Assembly: GCA_024760905.1 (NCBI GenBank)
Contig: CM045734.1
Span: forward strand, 42,279,564-42,343,563
From: Plotosus lineatus
Lineage: Eukaryota > Chordata > Actinopteri > Siluriformes > Plotosidae
Direction: 5' to 3'
DNA: 64,000 bases
Positions 11,870-23,410 of the stretch are shown in pieces. The position numbers were made by a program, and so were the translations under genes. The notes below the pieces were generated by a model. The model was not told where the DNA came from, made no database searches, and saw only the letters and a list, made by a program, of their open reading frames with translations. Every line of letters starts with the position of its first letter. Within the stretch, counting starts at the first letter, position 1.

Positions 11870-12120
11870 TCTGTTAGTTGGTGGCTTTTAACTCTCCTTC
11901 TCTCTCGCTACGCACTGCAGGTGCTGGAAAGGGGCATGGCTGTCACACGCAGGCGGAATCCGGAGAGCACACCTGATTCCACTCAGCCATTAACGGGCTA
12001 TAAAGATGAGCAGCGTGCTCCCCCCAGCGCTAGAAGATTGTTCCCTCCATGCGATCCCGTCTCCCCATAATCTCTCTGGCTCCTGGTTCCCAATAGCAGC
12101 AGTAACAACAACAACAACAT
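11870..12120 (+). mobile_element. possible LTR fragment (gypsy-type)
   Basis: A locally GC-rich block contains cacacctgattccactcagcc-like sequence, a TATA-like gctataaagatgag at about 11997-12010, and a downstream block resembling fish gypsy LTR promoters. No paired LTR, PBS or polypurine tract was found. An (aac)n run closes it at about 12104-12118. Recognition is from memory and could be wrong. Confidence 0.3.
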
Positions 12121-12213
12121 GATCAAAGTTTAAAGAGCTTCTTGTCATTACCAAAAAAACCTCTAAATATTCCAAGAGTATTGGCACCTTTAAAAAAAAA
12201 ACATTATCAAAAG

Positions 12214-12243
12214 CGCGCGCTCTCTCTCTCTCTCTCTCGCTCT
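12214..12243. repeat. (CT)n microsatellite
   Basis: gcgcgc followed by a CT run with one interruption. Confidence 0.9.
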
Positions 12244-12392
12244 CAGAGTGATGTAATGGTAGACTTTAGATACTGTATATGTAGAGTCATGGTCACAAGG
12301 TGACCAAATAAACATGATCCCAGGAATCCTCTCAGGCATAGAAACATGCTGTATGTGACACATACATGTTGTATGTGACCTTCCAGTTTGGG

Positions 12393-15300
12393 AGTCAGTC
12401 AAAATCAACCTTTTTTTTTCTTCTTTTCCTTTCGGCTGTTCCCTTCAGGGGTCGCCACAGCGAATCATCTGCCTCCATGTCACCCTATCCTCTGCATCTT
12501 CTTCTCTTACGCCAACTGTTTTTATGTCCTCCTTCACCACGTCCATGAATCGTCTCTTTGGTCTTCCTCTTGGCCTTCTGCCTGGTAGTTCCAACCTCAG
12601 CATCCTACTACCAATATACTCACTATCCCTCCTCTGTACATGTCCAAACCATCTCAATCTAGCCTCTCTGACTTTGTCTCCAAAACATCTTACATGTGCT
12701 GTCCCTCTGATGTGCTCATTCTTGATCCTATCCATCCTCGTTACTTCCAAAGAGAACCTCAACATTTTCATCTCTGCTACCTCCAGCTCTGCCTCCTGTC
12801 TTTTCCCCAGGACCACTGTTTCTAAACCATACAACATCGCTGGCCTCAACACCGTCTTGTACACTTTTCCTTTCATTCTGGCCAATACCTTCCGATCACA
12901 CATCACAGCGGACACTTTTCTCCAACCATTCCAACCAGCCTGCACATGCTTCTTCACCTCATTTCCACACTCTCCATTGCTCTGGATTGTTGAGCCCAAG
13001 TACTTAAAATCCTCCACCTTCCTTATCTCTTCTCCCTGTAACCTCACTGTTCCTCTTGGGTCTTTGTCATTTACACACATGTATTCTGTCTTACTGAGGC
13101 TAACGTTCATCATCATGCCCCCATGGCATACCTCCACCTCTCTAGATTTTCCTGCACTTGTTCTCTGCTCTCACTGCAGATCACAATGTCAACTGCAAAC
13201 ACCATAGTCCATGGGGAATCTTGTCTAACCTCATCTGTCAGCCTGTCCACCACCATAGCAAACAAGAAGGGGCTCAGAGCTGACCCTTGATGCAGTCCTA
13301 CCTCCACCTTGAACTCTTCTGTCACACCGACAGCACACCTCACCACTGTCTTACATCTCTCATACATGTCCTGCACCACTCTAACATACTTCTCTGCCAC
13401 TTCAGACTTCCTCATGCAATACCACAGTTCCTCTCTCGGTACCCTGTCATATGCTTTCTCCTGATCCACAAAGGAACAATGCAGCTCCCTCTGACCTTCT
13501 CTGTACTTCTCTATTAACATCCTCAAGGCAAACACTGCATCTGTGGTGCTCTTTTTTGGCATGAAACCAAACTGTTGTTTACAAATGCTGACCTCTGCCT
13601 TTAATCTAGCTTCCACTATTCTTTCCCATAATTTCATTGTATGGCTCATGAACTTTATCCCTCTGTAGTTGCCACAACTCTGTACGTCTCCCTTGTTCTT
13701 AAAAATGGGCACCAGCACACTTCTCCTCCATTCCTCTGGCATCCTCTCACTCTCGAAGACCTTGTTGAATGTTCTTGTCAGGAAATCTACTGCTACCTCT
13801 CCTAGACACTTCTATACCTCCACCGGTATGTCATCAGGACCAACTGTTTTACCATTCTTCATCCTCTTCAATGCCCTCCTCACTTCACCCTTACTAATCT
13901 TTGCTACTTCCTGGTCCTCAACAGTCAGCTCTTCTACTCTTTTTTTCTCTCCCATTTTCCTCATTCAACAGCTCTTTAAAGTACTCTTTACATCTTCCCA
14001 GCACACTCCTGTCATCAGTCAATACATTTCCCACTCTGCTCTTAATCACTCTAACTTGCTGCATGTCCTTCCCATCTCTATTCCTCTGCTGTGCCAACCT
14101 ATATAAATCATTTTCTCCCTCTTTACTTTCCAACCGAGCATACAAGTCATCATATGCCCTCTGTTTGGCCTTTGACACCACTACCTTCGCCTTATGCTGT
14201 GTCTCCCTATACTCCTGTTTACGCTCTTCAGTCCTCTCTAAGTCCCACTTCTTCTTAGCTAGCCACTTCTTTTGTACACACTCCTGCACGTCCTCATTCC
14301 ACCACCAAGTCTCCTTATCTCCTCTTCTTCCAGATGACACACCAAGTATTCTCCTCCCTGTCTCCCTGATCACATTAACTGTAGTTGTCCAGTCATCTGG
14401 AAGCACTTCCTGACCACTCAAAGACATTTTCAACTCCTCCTTGAAGACAACACGACACTCTTCCTTTTTCAGCTTCCACCACTTTGTCTTCTGCTCTGCC
14501 TTTGCCTTTGTCACCTTCCTCACCATCAACGTCATCATGCACAGCACCATCCTATGCTGTTGGGCAACACCCTCACCCACTACTACCTTGCAGTCACTGA
14601 CTTCCTTCAAATTACATCGCCTACACAAGATGTAGTCTACCTGTGTGCACCTACCTCCATTTTTATAAGTCATCATATGCTCCTGTCTCTTCTGGAAGAA
14701 AGTATTTACCACAGCCATTTCCATCCGTTTTGCAAAATCTACCAACATCTGTCCTTCTGCGTTCCTGTCCTGGATACCAAACCTGCCCATCACTTCCTCG
14801 TCCCCTCTGTTTCCTGCACCAACATGTCCACTGAAGTCTGCACCAATGACCACTCTTTCACCTCTGGGGGTAGTCTGCATCACTTCATCTAACTCACTCC
14901 AGAATCTCTCCTTCTCTTCTAGCTCACATCCTGCCTGTGGGGCATAAGCACTAACAACATTGAACATCACACCTTCAATTTCTAACCTGATACTCATCAC
15001 TCTGTCTGACAGTATTTTCACTTCTAGAACATTCTTGACAAACTCCTCCTTCAAGATGACTCCTACTCCATTTCTCTTCACATCCACACCATGAAAAAAC
15101 AGCTTAAACCCTGCTCCTAAGCTTCTAGCTTTGCTACCTTTCCACCTGGTCTCCTGAACACACAGTATGTCCACCTTCCTCCACTGCATCATGTCAACCA
15201 GCTCTGTACCTTTTCCTGTCATAGTTCCAACATTTAAAGTCCCTAATTTCAGTCCTAGACTCATGTCTTTCCTCTTCTATCTCTGCCTACGGAAACGCCT

Positions 15301-15410
15301 CCCGCCTCTTCTTCTTCGATGTCTTCGACCAACAGTAGTCCAATTTCCACCAGCACCCTGTTGGTAAACAGCACTGAAGGAGGTCGTTGTTAAAGTCAGT
15401 CAAAATCAAC
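12393..15410 (-). mobile_element. RTE-clade LINE, near full length, with 17-bp target duplication
   Basis: Element body at 12410-15393 (about 2.98 kb), minus strand. A perfect 17-bp duplication, agtcagtcaaaatcaac, is at 12393-12409 and 15394-15410. The 3' end is ggcgacccctgaaggg, then cagccgaaaggaaaagaag and a short A-rich tail. The single coding frame (see next entry) and ~3 kb size fit RTE-type elements (family knowledge). Shorter 3' copies lie at 36120, 44169, 51391 and 55599, and another long copy at 61694-64000. Confidence 0.92.
12445..15264 (-). pseudogene. RTE LINE ORF: endonuclease plus reverse transcriptase, inactivated
   Basis: Translation starts at the ATG at 15264 (MSLGLKLGTLNVGTMTGKG). 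The apurinic-type endonuclease comes first, with CVQETRWKG (catalytic Glu), VIGADFSGHVG and QVDYILCR visible. Reverse transcriptase follows, with motif A FVDQEKAYDRVP, motif B GLHQGSALSPF and a C-terminal region ending MIRCGDP. Lesions seen: an extra A in an A run at about 13940-13947 shifts the frame; TGG became TAG in the PVEVWKCLGE region (about 13815); a small deletion near 13115-13130 shifts it again. The motif C box reads FAVD, where the copy at 62197-63243 has FADD, so one catalytic Asp is replaced by Val. It cannot encode an active enzyme now. Antisense open frames at 12524-13207 and 13669-14413 are shadows. Confidence 0.93.
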
Positions 15411-16455
15411 TAATTGCCCAAATTGTAGTACACCAACCAAATCTGTAATCAGCTGCTATTTCCATTTCACCACCCTCTTTTTAACGGAGATCCCACTTCT
15501 GCATAATCCTCCCTCAAATACATTTGTAGGAGAAATCACACTTTCCATATTGCTGCATTCACAGTGTTGGAATTGCAATTGTTTATTTCAGTCAGAATGC
15601 AGATTAATTTCACCTTAAAATAGGTACAAACAGCATAGAAAATTTCATCTTTAGACTGCCCCAAATTACCTCGCCGCAACCTACATAGGGTAGTTATTAA
15701 GGTTTGAGTTATAGTTGTGTTTTGGAAGTCACAATACCTGATTTATTATTATTCAAACACTGTTCGCTGCAGTATAATTTAATATTCCTGCTAAACTTAG
15801 TACAACACACTATACATACTTTTGCCTATACATACTATGCCCAATATTACATGTTTTCAAAATGTTTAGTATTATATTATATGGTTGGGTTTACTTCTGA
15901 TGAAAATAAAAAAATAAAAAATAAAAACAGGTGGAGATAAGATGCAGTGGCACCACCAGTCTTCACTATAGATGATCATAAAATTGATGTCATCCTTTAT
16001 TCATTTATTATGGAAATCAACTACAGCATCAGGGAGGAGCTAACACTCACTTGCCTGACCCCTCAACAAATTGCAAGCTTACTGTCATAAACAAACTTAC
16101 TGTACACAGGGTTATACAATTACTACTTATTTGTTAAAAATGGGTTTTAACTTACTTTTTCTAGATGATGGTGCAACGTTTCACCACCCTAAAGCACAGT
16201 CAGTAAGCTGTAGCCTCTCTATTTTATTTGCTATCAATGGTCTTCCTTTCAACCTCCTCCCAAAGAAAGCTAATGAGAACATTTCTGCTCTCAACAGACG
16301 AGGAGTGCTCCTCGCAACCACCACAACAAAACAAGTCACATTTAGTCGTAAAAAACTTGAAGACTTGAAAATAAAATTGTATACAGTACTTAACATCAAA
16401 TACTTTCATTTCATATTTTGCTCCATATTTGCCTGGAAATTCTCCAGAATTAATT
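15411..16455. other. unique AT-rich noncoding DNA
   Basis: No recognised element. A frame at 16071-16457 (128 codons) has low-complexity composition and no family resemblance. Confidence 0.5.
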
Positions 16456-16462
16456 AGAAACG

Positions 16463-16768
16463 GTGTTATTGTTGATAGGAAGAATTCCTGGGTTTGACTC
16501 CCAGGCTTGAGCGCTTCTGTGTGGCATTTGAATGTTCTTCATGTGCTTCCGTGGGTTTCCTGCCACAGCCCAAGAACATACACAGTAGTTTAATTGGGGG
16601 TTCCAAATTGCCTGTAGATATGAGTGTGGATGGTTGTCTGAGTACTTGGCCTGCAAAGACCTGGCAAGCTGTCCAGGGTGTACTCTGCTCTCACTCAAAG
16701 TCATCTCAGATGGACGCCTGCCTCTCTGCGACCCTATTTAGGACAAAGTGGCTTCGAAAATGAATGAA
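16463..16768 (+). mobile_element. SINE-D, near full length
   Basis: A decayed tRNA-like head (gaattcctgggtttgactccc), body words gtgggtttcctgccacagccc and ggatggttgtctgagt, then tail 1 (gctgtccagggtgtactctg) ending in aatgaatgaatg. Confidence 0.75.
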
Positions 16769-16812
16769 TGCATGTTAATGTTGATGATGAGCAATGCTAT
16801 ACTTCTGCGGAG

Positions 16813-17128
16813 TGGGGCGGTGGTGTAGTGGTTAAGGTGCTGTGCTCATGATCAGGAGGTTGTGTGTTCAAATCCCAGTTAGACCCCCACTGTGCTAAGA
16901 CCTCTGGGCAAGGTCTCAATCACAAGTGACCTCTGTTCACCCAGCAGTGTCAATGAGTACCAGTAAAAATATACTGGGAAGGTAACCTGTGATGGACTAG
17001 CATCCCATCCAGGAAAAGATGAACTCCTGGTCGCTTCACGCTACAGAAACCGGGGATGAACACCGGCCTGATGAGCCACTAGGCTCGAGTGTAACAAGCC
17101 CTAGAGACTTTACCTTAACCTTACACTA
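16813..17128 (+). mobile_element. SINE-B, full length
   Basis: tRNA-like head with ggtggtgtagtggttaagg (A box region) and gttcaaatccc (B box), a body containing ctgtgctaagacc and aaatatactgggaaggtaac, and a tail with gatgagccactaggctcg and an acctta repeat. Shares the whole layout with 8285-8583 and 56951-57255. Confidence 0.85.
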
Positions 17129-17132
17129 CTGA

Positions 17133-17464
17133 GGGCAGTGGTGGTCTAGTGGTAATGGGTGCTGGATTGCTGCTACTAAGATTGGGGGTTCAAATCCCAC
17201 TCGCCACAAGGTTGTCACTGTCCCCCCAGTGCGGCTAACTGTGTAATCAAAAGCCTGCCATGTCTCTCACTGTCTATGGTGTGAGGTTCATGTAAAAGAA
17301 CCATTGCTGACTTTCAACAAGAGTACCTGCAAAGCTGTCAGCATGTTTCTGCCCTGCGATGGCCTTGCGCGCTGTCCAGGGTGTACTCTGCCCTTGCCCG
17401 GAGTCGGCTGGGATGGGCACCAGCCTAATTAGGATCGCGTGGTTACAGAAAATGAACTGAACTG
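17133..17464 (+). mobile_element. SINE-A, tail 1, full length
   Basis: Head gggcagtggtggtctagtgg, B box ggttcaaatcc, body and tail 1 ending tgaactgaactga. The flanks tacactact (left) and tacacttct (right) may be a decayed target duplication. It sits directly after a SINE-B. Confidence 0.85.
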
Positions 17465-17544
17465 AGCTACACTTCTGGCTGAATTACACTGTCTGTGTGC
17501 TTCTCTCTGGATTTAAAAATATTTTGAGTGAATGAAAATTCGGC

Positions 17545-17908
17545 TGAACGGTGGCATAGTGGTTAGCACATCTGCCTCAGAGCAAGGTTTTGGGTTCAAA
17601 TTCCCTGCTCGGGAATTTTTGTGTGAAGTTTGCCTATTTTGCGGTACTTTCTCTCTATGCTTGTTTGGGTTTCTTCCAGGTACTCCGGTTTCCTCTCACA
17701 GCCCAAAAACATGCCCAGTAGGTTAATTGGCTGCATCAAATCACCCCAGATGTGCGCGTGAGTATGAATGGCTGTATGAGTGTTGGCCCTATGATGGCCT
17801 AGCGAGCCATCCAGGGTGTTCCTCGCCTTTGCCCAGAGTCGGTGAAGATTGTCACCAGCCTCACAGTTACCATAATCAGGATTAAGCAGTTCAGAAAAAT
17901 TAATGAAA
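17545..17908 (+). mobile_element. SINE-D, full length
   Basis: tRNA-like head with ggtggcatagtggttagcac and gttcaaattccc, body with tactccggtttcctctcac and aggttaattggctgc, and tail 1 ending attaagcagttcagaaaa. Best-preserved plus-strand reference for the family here. Confidence 0.85.
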
Positions 17909-19226
17909 AACAATTATAAAATTCGGCTGTTGTATGTGAGGAATTATTCAAATCGCAGAAGGTGTTATCTATTCAGGAACATTCTCGGTCTTCATAATCT
18001 CCATATCATACTTTAGCTCCTTTAATAGATGCTCATCAGTAGTCCTTGCCTAAGCATGCATTTGGATCCACAGAATAATTTTGACTTTTTATAGTCGAAT
18101 GATAATTAACACTACAGGTATGAAACAAACAAACAAACAAACAAACAAAAGGATTACAGATTAGCAGCTAAGCACATTTAAGAACGTTGATTTAAAAAAA
18201 ATCTCACTGAGCTGTACAAATACAGGATTTTTGGCCATGATTAATTAAAACTAGCTTTTCATTTCCCCTCCAATTATACACAGCTGTATTATATTCATTG
18301 TATTCAATACTGACAATATTTAAATGAACCTGAAAAATGCATGCTTGCTTTTGTATACAGAAGAAAAATCCACTGGGTGTTACTATCCAAAAACGTTCGA
18401 CTTCTCTGGGCAGCTTTCCATTTTTATTTTTATTCCACTTTTTATTATTTTTTTTAGAACATTCCCAAAACTGATATAGAGATGTGAAATAAGTGCCAGT
18501 TGGTGTGCTTGTGAATAGTATATTTCAATAGTGTTTTGGTTATTCTCACTTAGTGAGAAAGAAAAAGAAAAAGAGAGAGAGAGAAGCACAGTAAGAACAA
18601 ACTGGCTGTAATTGTGTCAAGGTTAGAAGAGCTCTGCTGGGTAATTGCTTTGTTGTGTCCTAAAGAACCTTTTAAATGACCCAACAAAATAATTTGTTGA
18701 GTGTTTACTTTTCTGGATGACCTTTTCCTCACATGTTAGTGTTGTTAATTTCAATTTCTGACTCTTTTTCATTTTTGGTTGGCACAGTGACTGCTGCCTC
18801 ACAGTGATAGACTGGTGATCCTCACTAGATATAATAATAATAATTGGTATAATAATCAGAATAAGAGGTACAGATATGATGGTTGGATTAAGGATTGCTT
18901 TTTTTTTACGTGGGGGTGGGGGGTTCTCAAAACTGTGTCGTTTGTCATCAAATAAAAGCTTCTCAATGATTGGTTGACTTTGCTGAACTACATGAAGCAG
19001 CCATTTTAAAAGCACAAAACAGATGTCTCTTTTATATGGCTATACATGCGCCATATACCTTAAAGCCTCAAATCTCATCATTTGAAATGGTTTCATTGTG
19101 CAGGCAGGCATTTCATATTAGAGCTGCACTAAGAAAATATGGCCTACTTTCTTTCAAATAATCTAAGGATCTACAGGGATGGGCAGTATTTATAATGGCT
19201 ATATTCAAATATTTTAACACAAAATT
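17909..19226. other. unique DNA
   Basis: No gene recognised. A (CAAA)n run lies at about 18124-18148, a GA-rich run at about 18557-18584, and an (ata)n run at about 18831-18844. Confidence 0.5.
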
Positions 19227-19563
19227 TTATTGGGCATTGGTGGCCTGGTGGTAAAGGTGCTGGATCACTGACCCTAAGGTTGGGGGTTCAAGCCCCATTC
19301 TCAATGAGTTGTCACTGTCCCCCCAGTACAGCAAACTGAGTTATCAACGGCCAGCCATGACTCTCACTGTCTATGGTATGAGGCATGTAAAAGAACCATT
19401 GCTGACTTTCGACAAGAGTAGCTGCATAGCCATCAGGGTGTTTTTGCCCTGCGATTGCCTGGCGAGCTGTCCACGGTGTACACTGCCCTCACATGGAGTT
19501 GGCTGGAATGTGTGCCAGCCTCCCTGCAACCCTAATTAGGATTAAGTGATTACAGAAAATGAA
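19227..19563 (+). mobile_element. SINE-A, tail 1
   Basis: Diverged head (gggcattggtggcctggtgg), B box ggttcaagccc, body and tail 1 to cagaaaatgaac. More mismatches than most copies, so probably older. Confidence 0.8.
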
Positions 19564-19594
19564 CAAAATGCATATATTTTTTGAATCGTACATG

Positions 19595-19731
19595 GCTCAG
19601 CAAGTGCACTTCTGTATGGAGTTTGCATGTCTTCCCAATTTGTATGGGTTTCCTCCTACAATCCAACAACATACACTTTAGGCTAATTGGCTGTTACAAA
19701 TAGTTTCTTGGCATTCGTGTGAATGTAAATA
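19595..19731 (+). mobile_element. SINE-D, left half, split by a Tigger-like element
   Basis: tatggagtttgcatgtcttc, gggtttcctcctacaatcc and ggctaattggctgttac match the SINE-D body. It stops at the TA where the Tigger-like element begins and resumes at 23691. Confidence 0.75.
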
Positions 19732-19950
19732 CAGTCTCCCAACTTACAAAGACCCCTCTGTACGAAATCCCCGGGTTATGAAAAAACATAGTTTCCGTCC
19801 CCGAGATACGAAACAACCCCCTCTTACGAGAAGAAATTAAAAATGGAAACGCACCAATCAAAATTTCACACGACGCGCGAGTTGCTCTCTCATTGGCTGT
19901 CTCTCAACATCCCGCCCCGCTGGCCTCCCAGATAGAGACAGAAAGAAGCT

Positions 19951-20352
19951 TCACTTTTTAGTTTTTAGTTTAATTTTTTAAGTTGTTTTAATTCAGTAAA
20001 TGTTTAATAAATGTGGGCGCATTTAAGCTCATCTGGAATTCTGATCCCTCAAGAAATCAAATTGAAGTTGAGTTTGTCAAGCAGGGAATGTGCTTTGATT
20101 TCACGTCTTGTGGGCGTGGCCCGCAGCACGCGAGAGAGACAGAGAGAGACATAGAGAGAGAGAGAGAGAGAGAGAGAATAACACTTTAGTTTTTAGGGTG
20201 TTTAATTCAGTAAATGTTTAATAAATGTGGGTGCATTTGAGCTTATCTGGAATCCCGATCCCTCAAGGAATCAAATTAAAGTTGAGTTTGTCAACCAGGG
20301 AATGCGCTTTGAATTCCACATCTTGTGGGTGTGGCCTGCAGAGAGAGAGAGA
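19951..20352. repeat. tandem duplication, period about 214 bp
   Basis: attcagtaaatgtttaataa starts at 19991 and again at 20205. Both copies continue through gatccctcaa and the gttgagtttgtcaa segment to a GA-rich end. The copies differ at scattered positions, so the duplication is not brand new. Confidence 0.8.
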
Positions 20353-20372
20353 GATGTGTGTGTGTGTGTGAT

Positions 20373-20468
20373 AAAAAATGTTTAATAATGGTTTAATTAA
20401 TAAATATGTTAATAAAATGGTTTAATATGTTAATAAAATGTTTAAATGGTTTAATAAATAAATTTCTT
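20373..20468. repeat. minisatellite-like (tggtttaatawrttaataaaa)n tract
   Basis: Imperfect repeats of gttaataaaa and atggttta words, inside the Tigger-like element just before the LINE. Confidence 0.65.
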
Positions 20469-20557
20469 TTACTTTTAACACATACCATACAAAATTGGTG
20501 TACTTTTATCATTTATAAAGGGTTTATCCAGTCCAAAGACTGAAGGTCAGGTCAGGA

Positions 20558-23410
20558 ATGAGGGCGTGCACCGGGATGGCACTTCGCTGCGTCCACCAGC
20601 CGCCTCCACTCATTCGGCCGTCTCCTGGCGATCGACCAGGCCTGTGTAGGGCCCATACCCCCCGGCAGGGCAGCCCTCAGCTGCGACAACCACGTCACAC
20701 GCGGTCGTCCCCGCGATCGACTTCAGCCCCTAGGATCCTGAACGGACAGGATCCGGTGTGCTGGGTCCGAAGGCAGGAAACGCGCCAAGTGCCCATAGTA
20801 GCGCAGCTAACGGTCGCGGATCAAGCAGGTTACTCTTACCATCCCCGCATCCCCGAGCACCTTCCGGCTGGTAACAAAATCCCACCAGCGGTATCTGAAG
20901 ATGCGGCGAAGGGAAGTCGTAACAAAGGAATCCAGTCGTCGTCCAAGCTCAACCATGAGTGCCCATGTCTCTTCAAAACAGTACTGTAAAGCTCTCACCA
21001 ACATTTATTCACGAATGGGTAAAAAAAAAACTTCCTACTTAACCCCGTCAAAAAGACAACTACAACAAAAAGAAAAGAAAAAAATGGCTTAACTAGGCAA
21101 ATTAAAACGACCCACAGCGATCGAGTCAACAGCAGCATCCAAGAGGTCGCCGAAAGCTTGGATCTTGGTTTTGATCCAGGAGACTCGCAAACCAAGCGGT
21201 TCCGCCTCCTCAACCAGCGAACAGAGAGTCTCCATCAGGCCATCCACCGTTTCCGCGAAGATCACTGCGTCATCGGCAAAGTCCAGATCAGTAATACGAA
21301 CCTCACCGAACGACACACCGCAGGCCGATCCACTCGATACTGCCGCCATGATCTAGTCCATTGCAGTACTGAAGAGAGTGGGGGCCAGAACACACCCCTG
21401 CTTCACTCCGGTCTCGACCGAAAAGAAGTCAGAGGTGGAGCCCCCACACCTCACAGCACTCTCTGTCCCAGAATACAGCGACGATATCAGCCGGACCAGA
21501 GCCGACGGGATCCCACGTAGACGAAGTATGCCCCAGAGGGCCTCCCTATCCACTGAGTTGCACGCCTTGCAAAAATCTATATTGGCGGCAAGGAACCCCC
21601 TATCAAACTCTCGCAAGCGCTCAGATAGGACCCGGAGCGCCAGGATGCGGTCAACGGTAGACCTCTTCGGTGTAAACCCGGACTGTTCAGGGCACTGGTG
21701 CGCTAGAAGCTGCTGTCGGATCCTGTCCAGTAGAATCCGTGCAAAGACCTTGCCCAGAACTGAGAGGAGAGTAACCCCCCGGTAACTATTGCATTCTCAG
21801 GTATCACCCTGCCCCTTCCAGATCGGGACAACGATGCCCCATTTCCAGTCAGTTGGGATGACACCAGTGCTCCACATGGAACACACGAGAATGAACAGCC
21901 ACCTGAGGACGGCCTCACCTCCCGCCTTAAGCATTTCCACGTGGATACCACAAACTCCTGCAGATTTGCCATCCACCAAGCGCCACACCACCCTCAGAGT
22001 TTTCTCAAGAGTTGGCGGGTCGCAGCCTGGTTGAATGTTGTTGGCGGGTCGCAGCCTGGTTGAATGTCGGCAACAAGAGTTCCGGGCGGGAGAGTCAGCA
22101 CGATACAACTCCTCAAAGTACTTGGCCCAACGAGTCCTCACTTCAGATTCTTCGGTAAGGACATTACCGTCTGCAGCTTTCACCGTCTGGCATCGGGATG
22201 TGGACTGAGAAGAACGGAGGCTCCACAACGCCCTGTAAGCCGGGCGAGAGTCACTCGAATTCAAGTGGCCCTCGACCGTCTCACAGATCACGAACCGCAG
22301 CCTCCCGATCTCTTCGCACCGCCTTGACGGCTTCGCGCTTCAGGTCCCTGGCCAGACCAACTCTGCCGTCGAGTCGAGCCTGTCTCACTCTCTTGATGAC
22401 GTCTATGGTCTCAGAGGAAATGGCCATTCCCGGTCATCTGGGTGACCCCGGTATGCAGCCACGAGACACCTCCAGGATGCGGTCTCTGAAACTAGCCCAG
22501 AGAGCCTCCGTGCCTGCACTCGCATCCAGATCCTTCAGGGATGCCCCAAGCCTACTGGCGAACTCCGAAGCCACATCAGGGTCCCTGAGTCGGCTTACGT
22601 CAAATCGCATTTGACAAGCCAAGCCTGAAACGGATCTTCAGAGTCACCACCAGAAGCCCATGGTCTCCCGAGAAGAGCTGGGCACTTCTGAAGCCACGGC
22701 AGTTCTGGACCACCTGCGAGAATATGATTGATCTCCTTCCTAGTGACGTCGTCGTTGGAGTACCAAGTCCAGCGTCGTGGATCCGATCTCTGGAACCATG
22801 AGCCAGCAATCCTTAAGCCCCAACTTTTTGCAAAGTCAAGATGCATTAGGGTGCTTTTATTGCGGCGTCCAGAGCCGTGAGGACTGACACATGCTTCGTA
22901 GCCATCCTGGTTAGTGCCAGTGGTCGCATTGAAGTCCCCCAGTACGATCAGGGTGTCCCTTCCCGGAAACCCCGACACCACCGAGTTGAGCTGGTCGTAG
23001 AAGGTTTCCTTCATAAATCGATCACCCACCCTGGTCGGAGCGTACACTGCGACGATAGAGAGCATCCCCACTCTGTGAGTCACCCTCAGTCGCATAATAT
23101 GCTCGTTGACCGGGACCACCTCCGATACCAAAGGAGCCAATCGATCAGTGATGGCGACGGCAACTCCCCGAGTGTGAAGACCGTCGGCCTGGCCAGACCA
23201 GTAGTAGGTGTACCCACCAACACTTGTCTCGCCGGACCCAGGCCTCTGCACCTCAGAGAGGGCCGCAATGCCAACGCCAAGCAGACTAAGCTTCCTTGAT
23301 ACCAAAGGAAGGTGAGAGTCGTCCCACAGGGAAGTCACGTTCCATGCGCCGACCCGGGCCGACCGCCTCAGATTCAACCGAGGCGACCGAAAGCAGCTGG
23401 TGTCCGACAC
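20558..23410 (-). pseudogene. non-LTR LINE ORF (endonuclease, reverse transcriptase), heavily disrupted
   Basis: The endonuclease part begins at about 23410-23340 with RVGAWNVTSLWDDSHL, then ALSEVQRPGSGE and VLGDFNATTGTNQDG. The segment KEINHILAGG has Asn where the family usually has Asp. RT part: CNSVDREALWGILRLRG, VKQGCVLAPTLF and DLDFADDAVIF, so the FADD catalytic pair is intact near 21285. The C-terminal LRRIFRYRWWDFVTSRKVL (about 20860) is typical of this LINE type. Damage: several in-frame stops, frameshifts, a 29-bp tandem duplication at 22012-22066, and about 60 residues replaced by an AT-rich filler at about 20990-21110. I recognise the family from fish and lamprey genomes but do not assign a clade. 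Confidence 0.88.
22012..22066. repeat. 29-bp tandem duplication inside the LINE ORF
   Basis: ttggcgggtcgcagcctggt starts at 22012 and 22041. The length is not a multiple of three, so it shifts the frame. Confidence 0.95.

Noticed and set aside
12524..14413. Long plus-strand open frames (up to 227 codons)
   Set aside because: Antisense to the RTE ORF, which has clear endonuclease and RT motifs on the minus strand.
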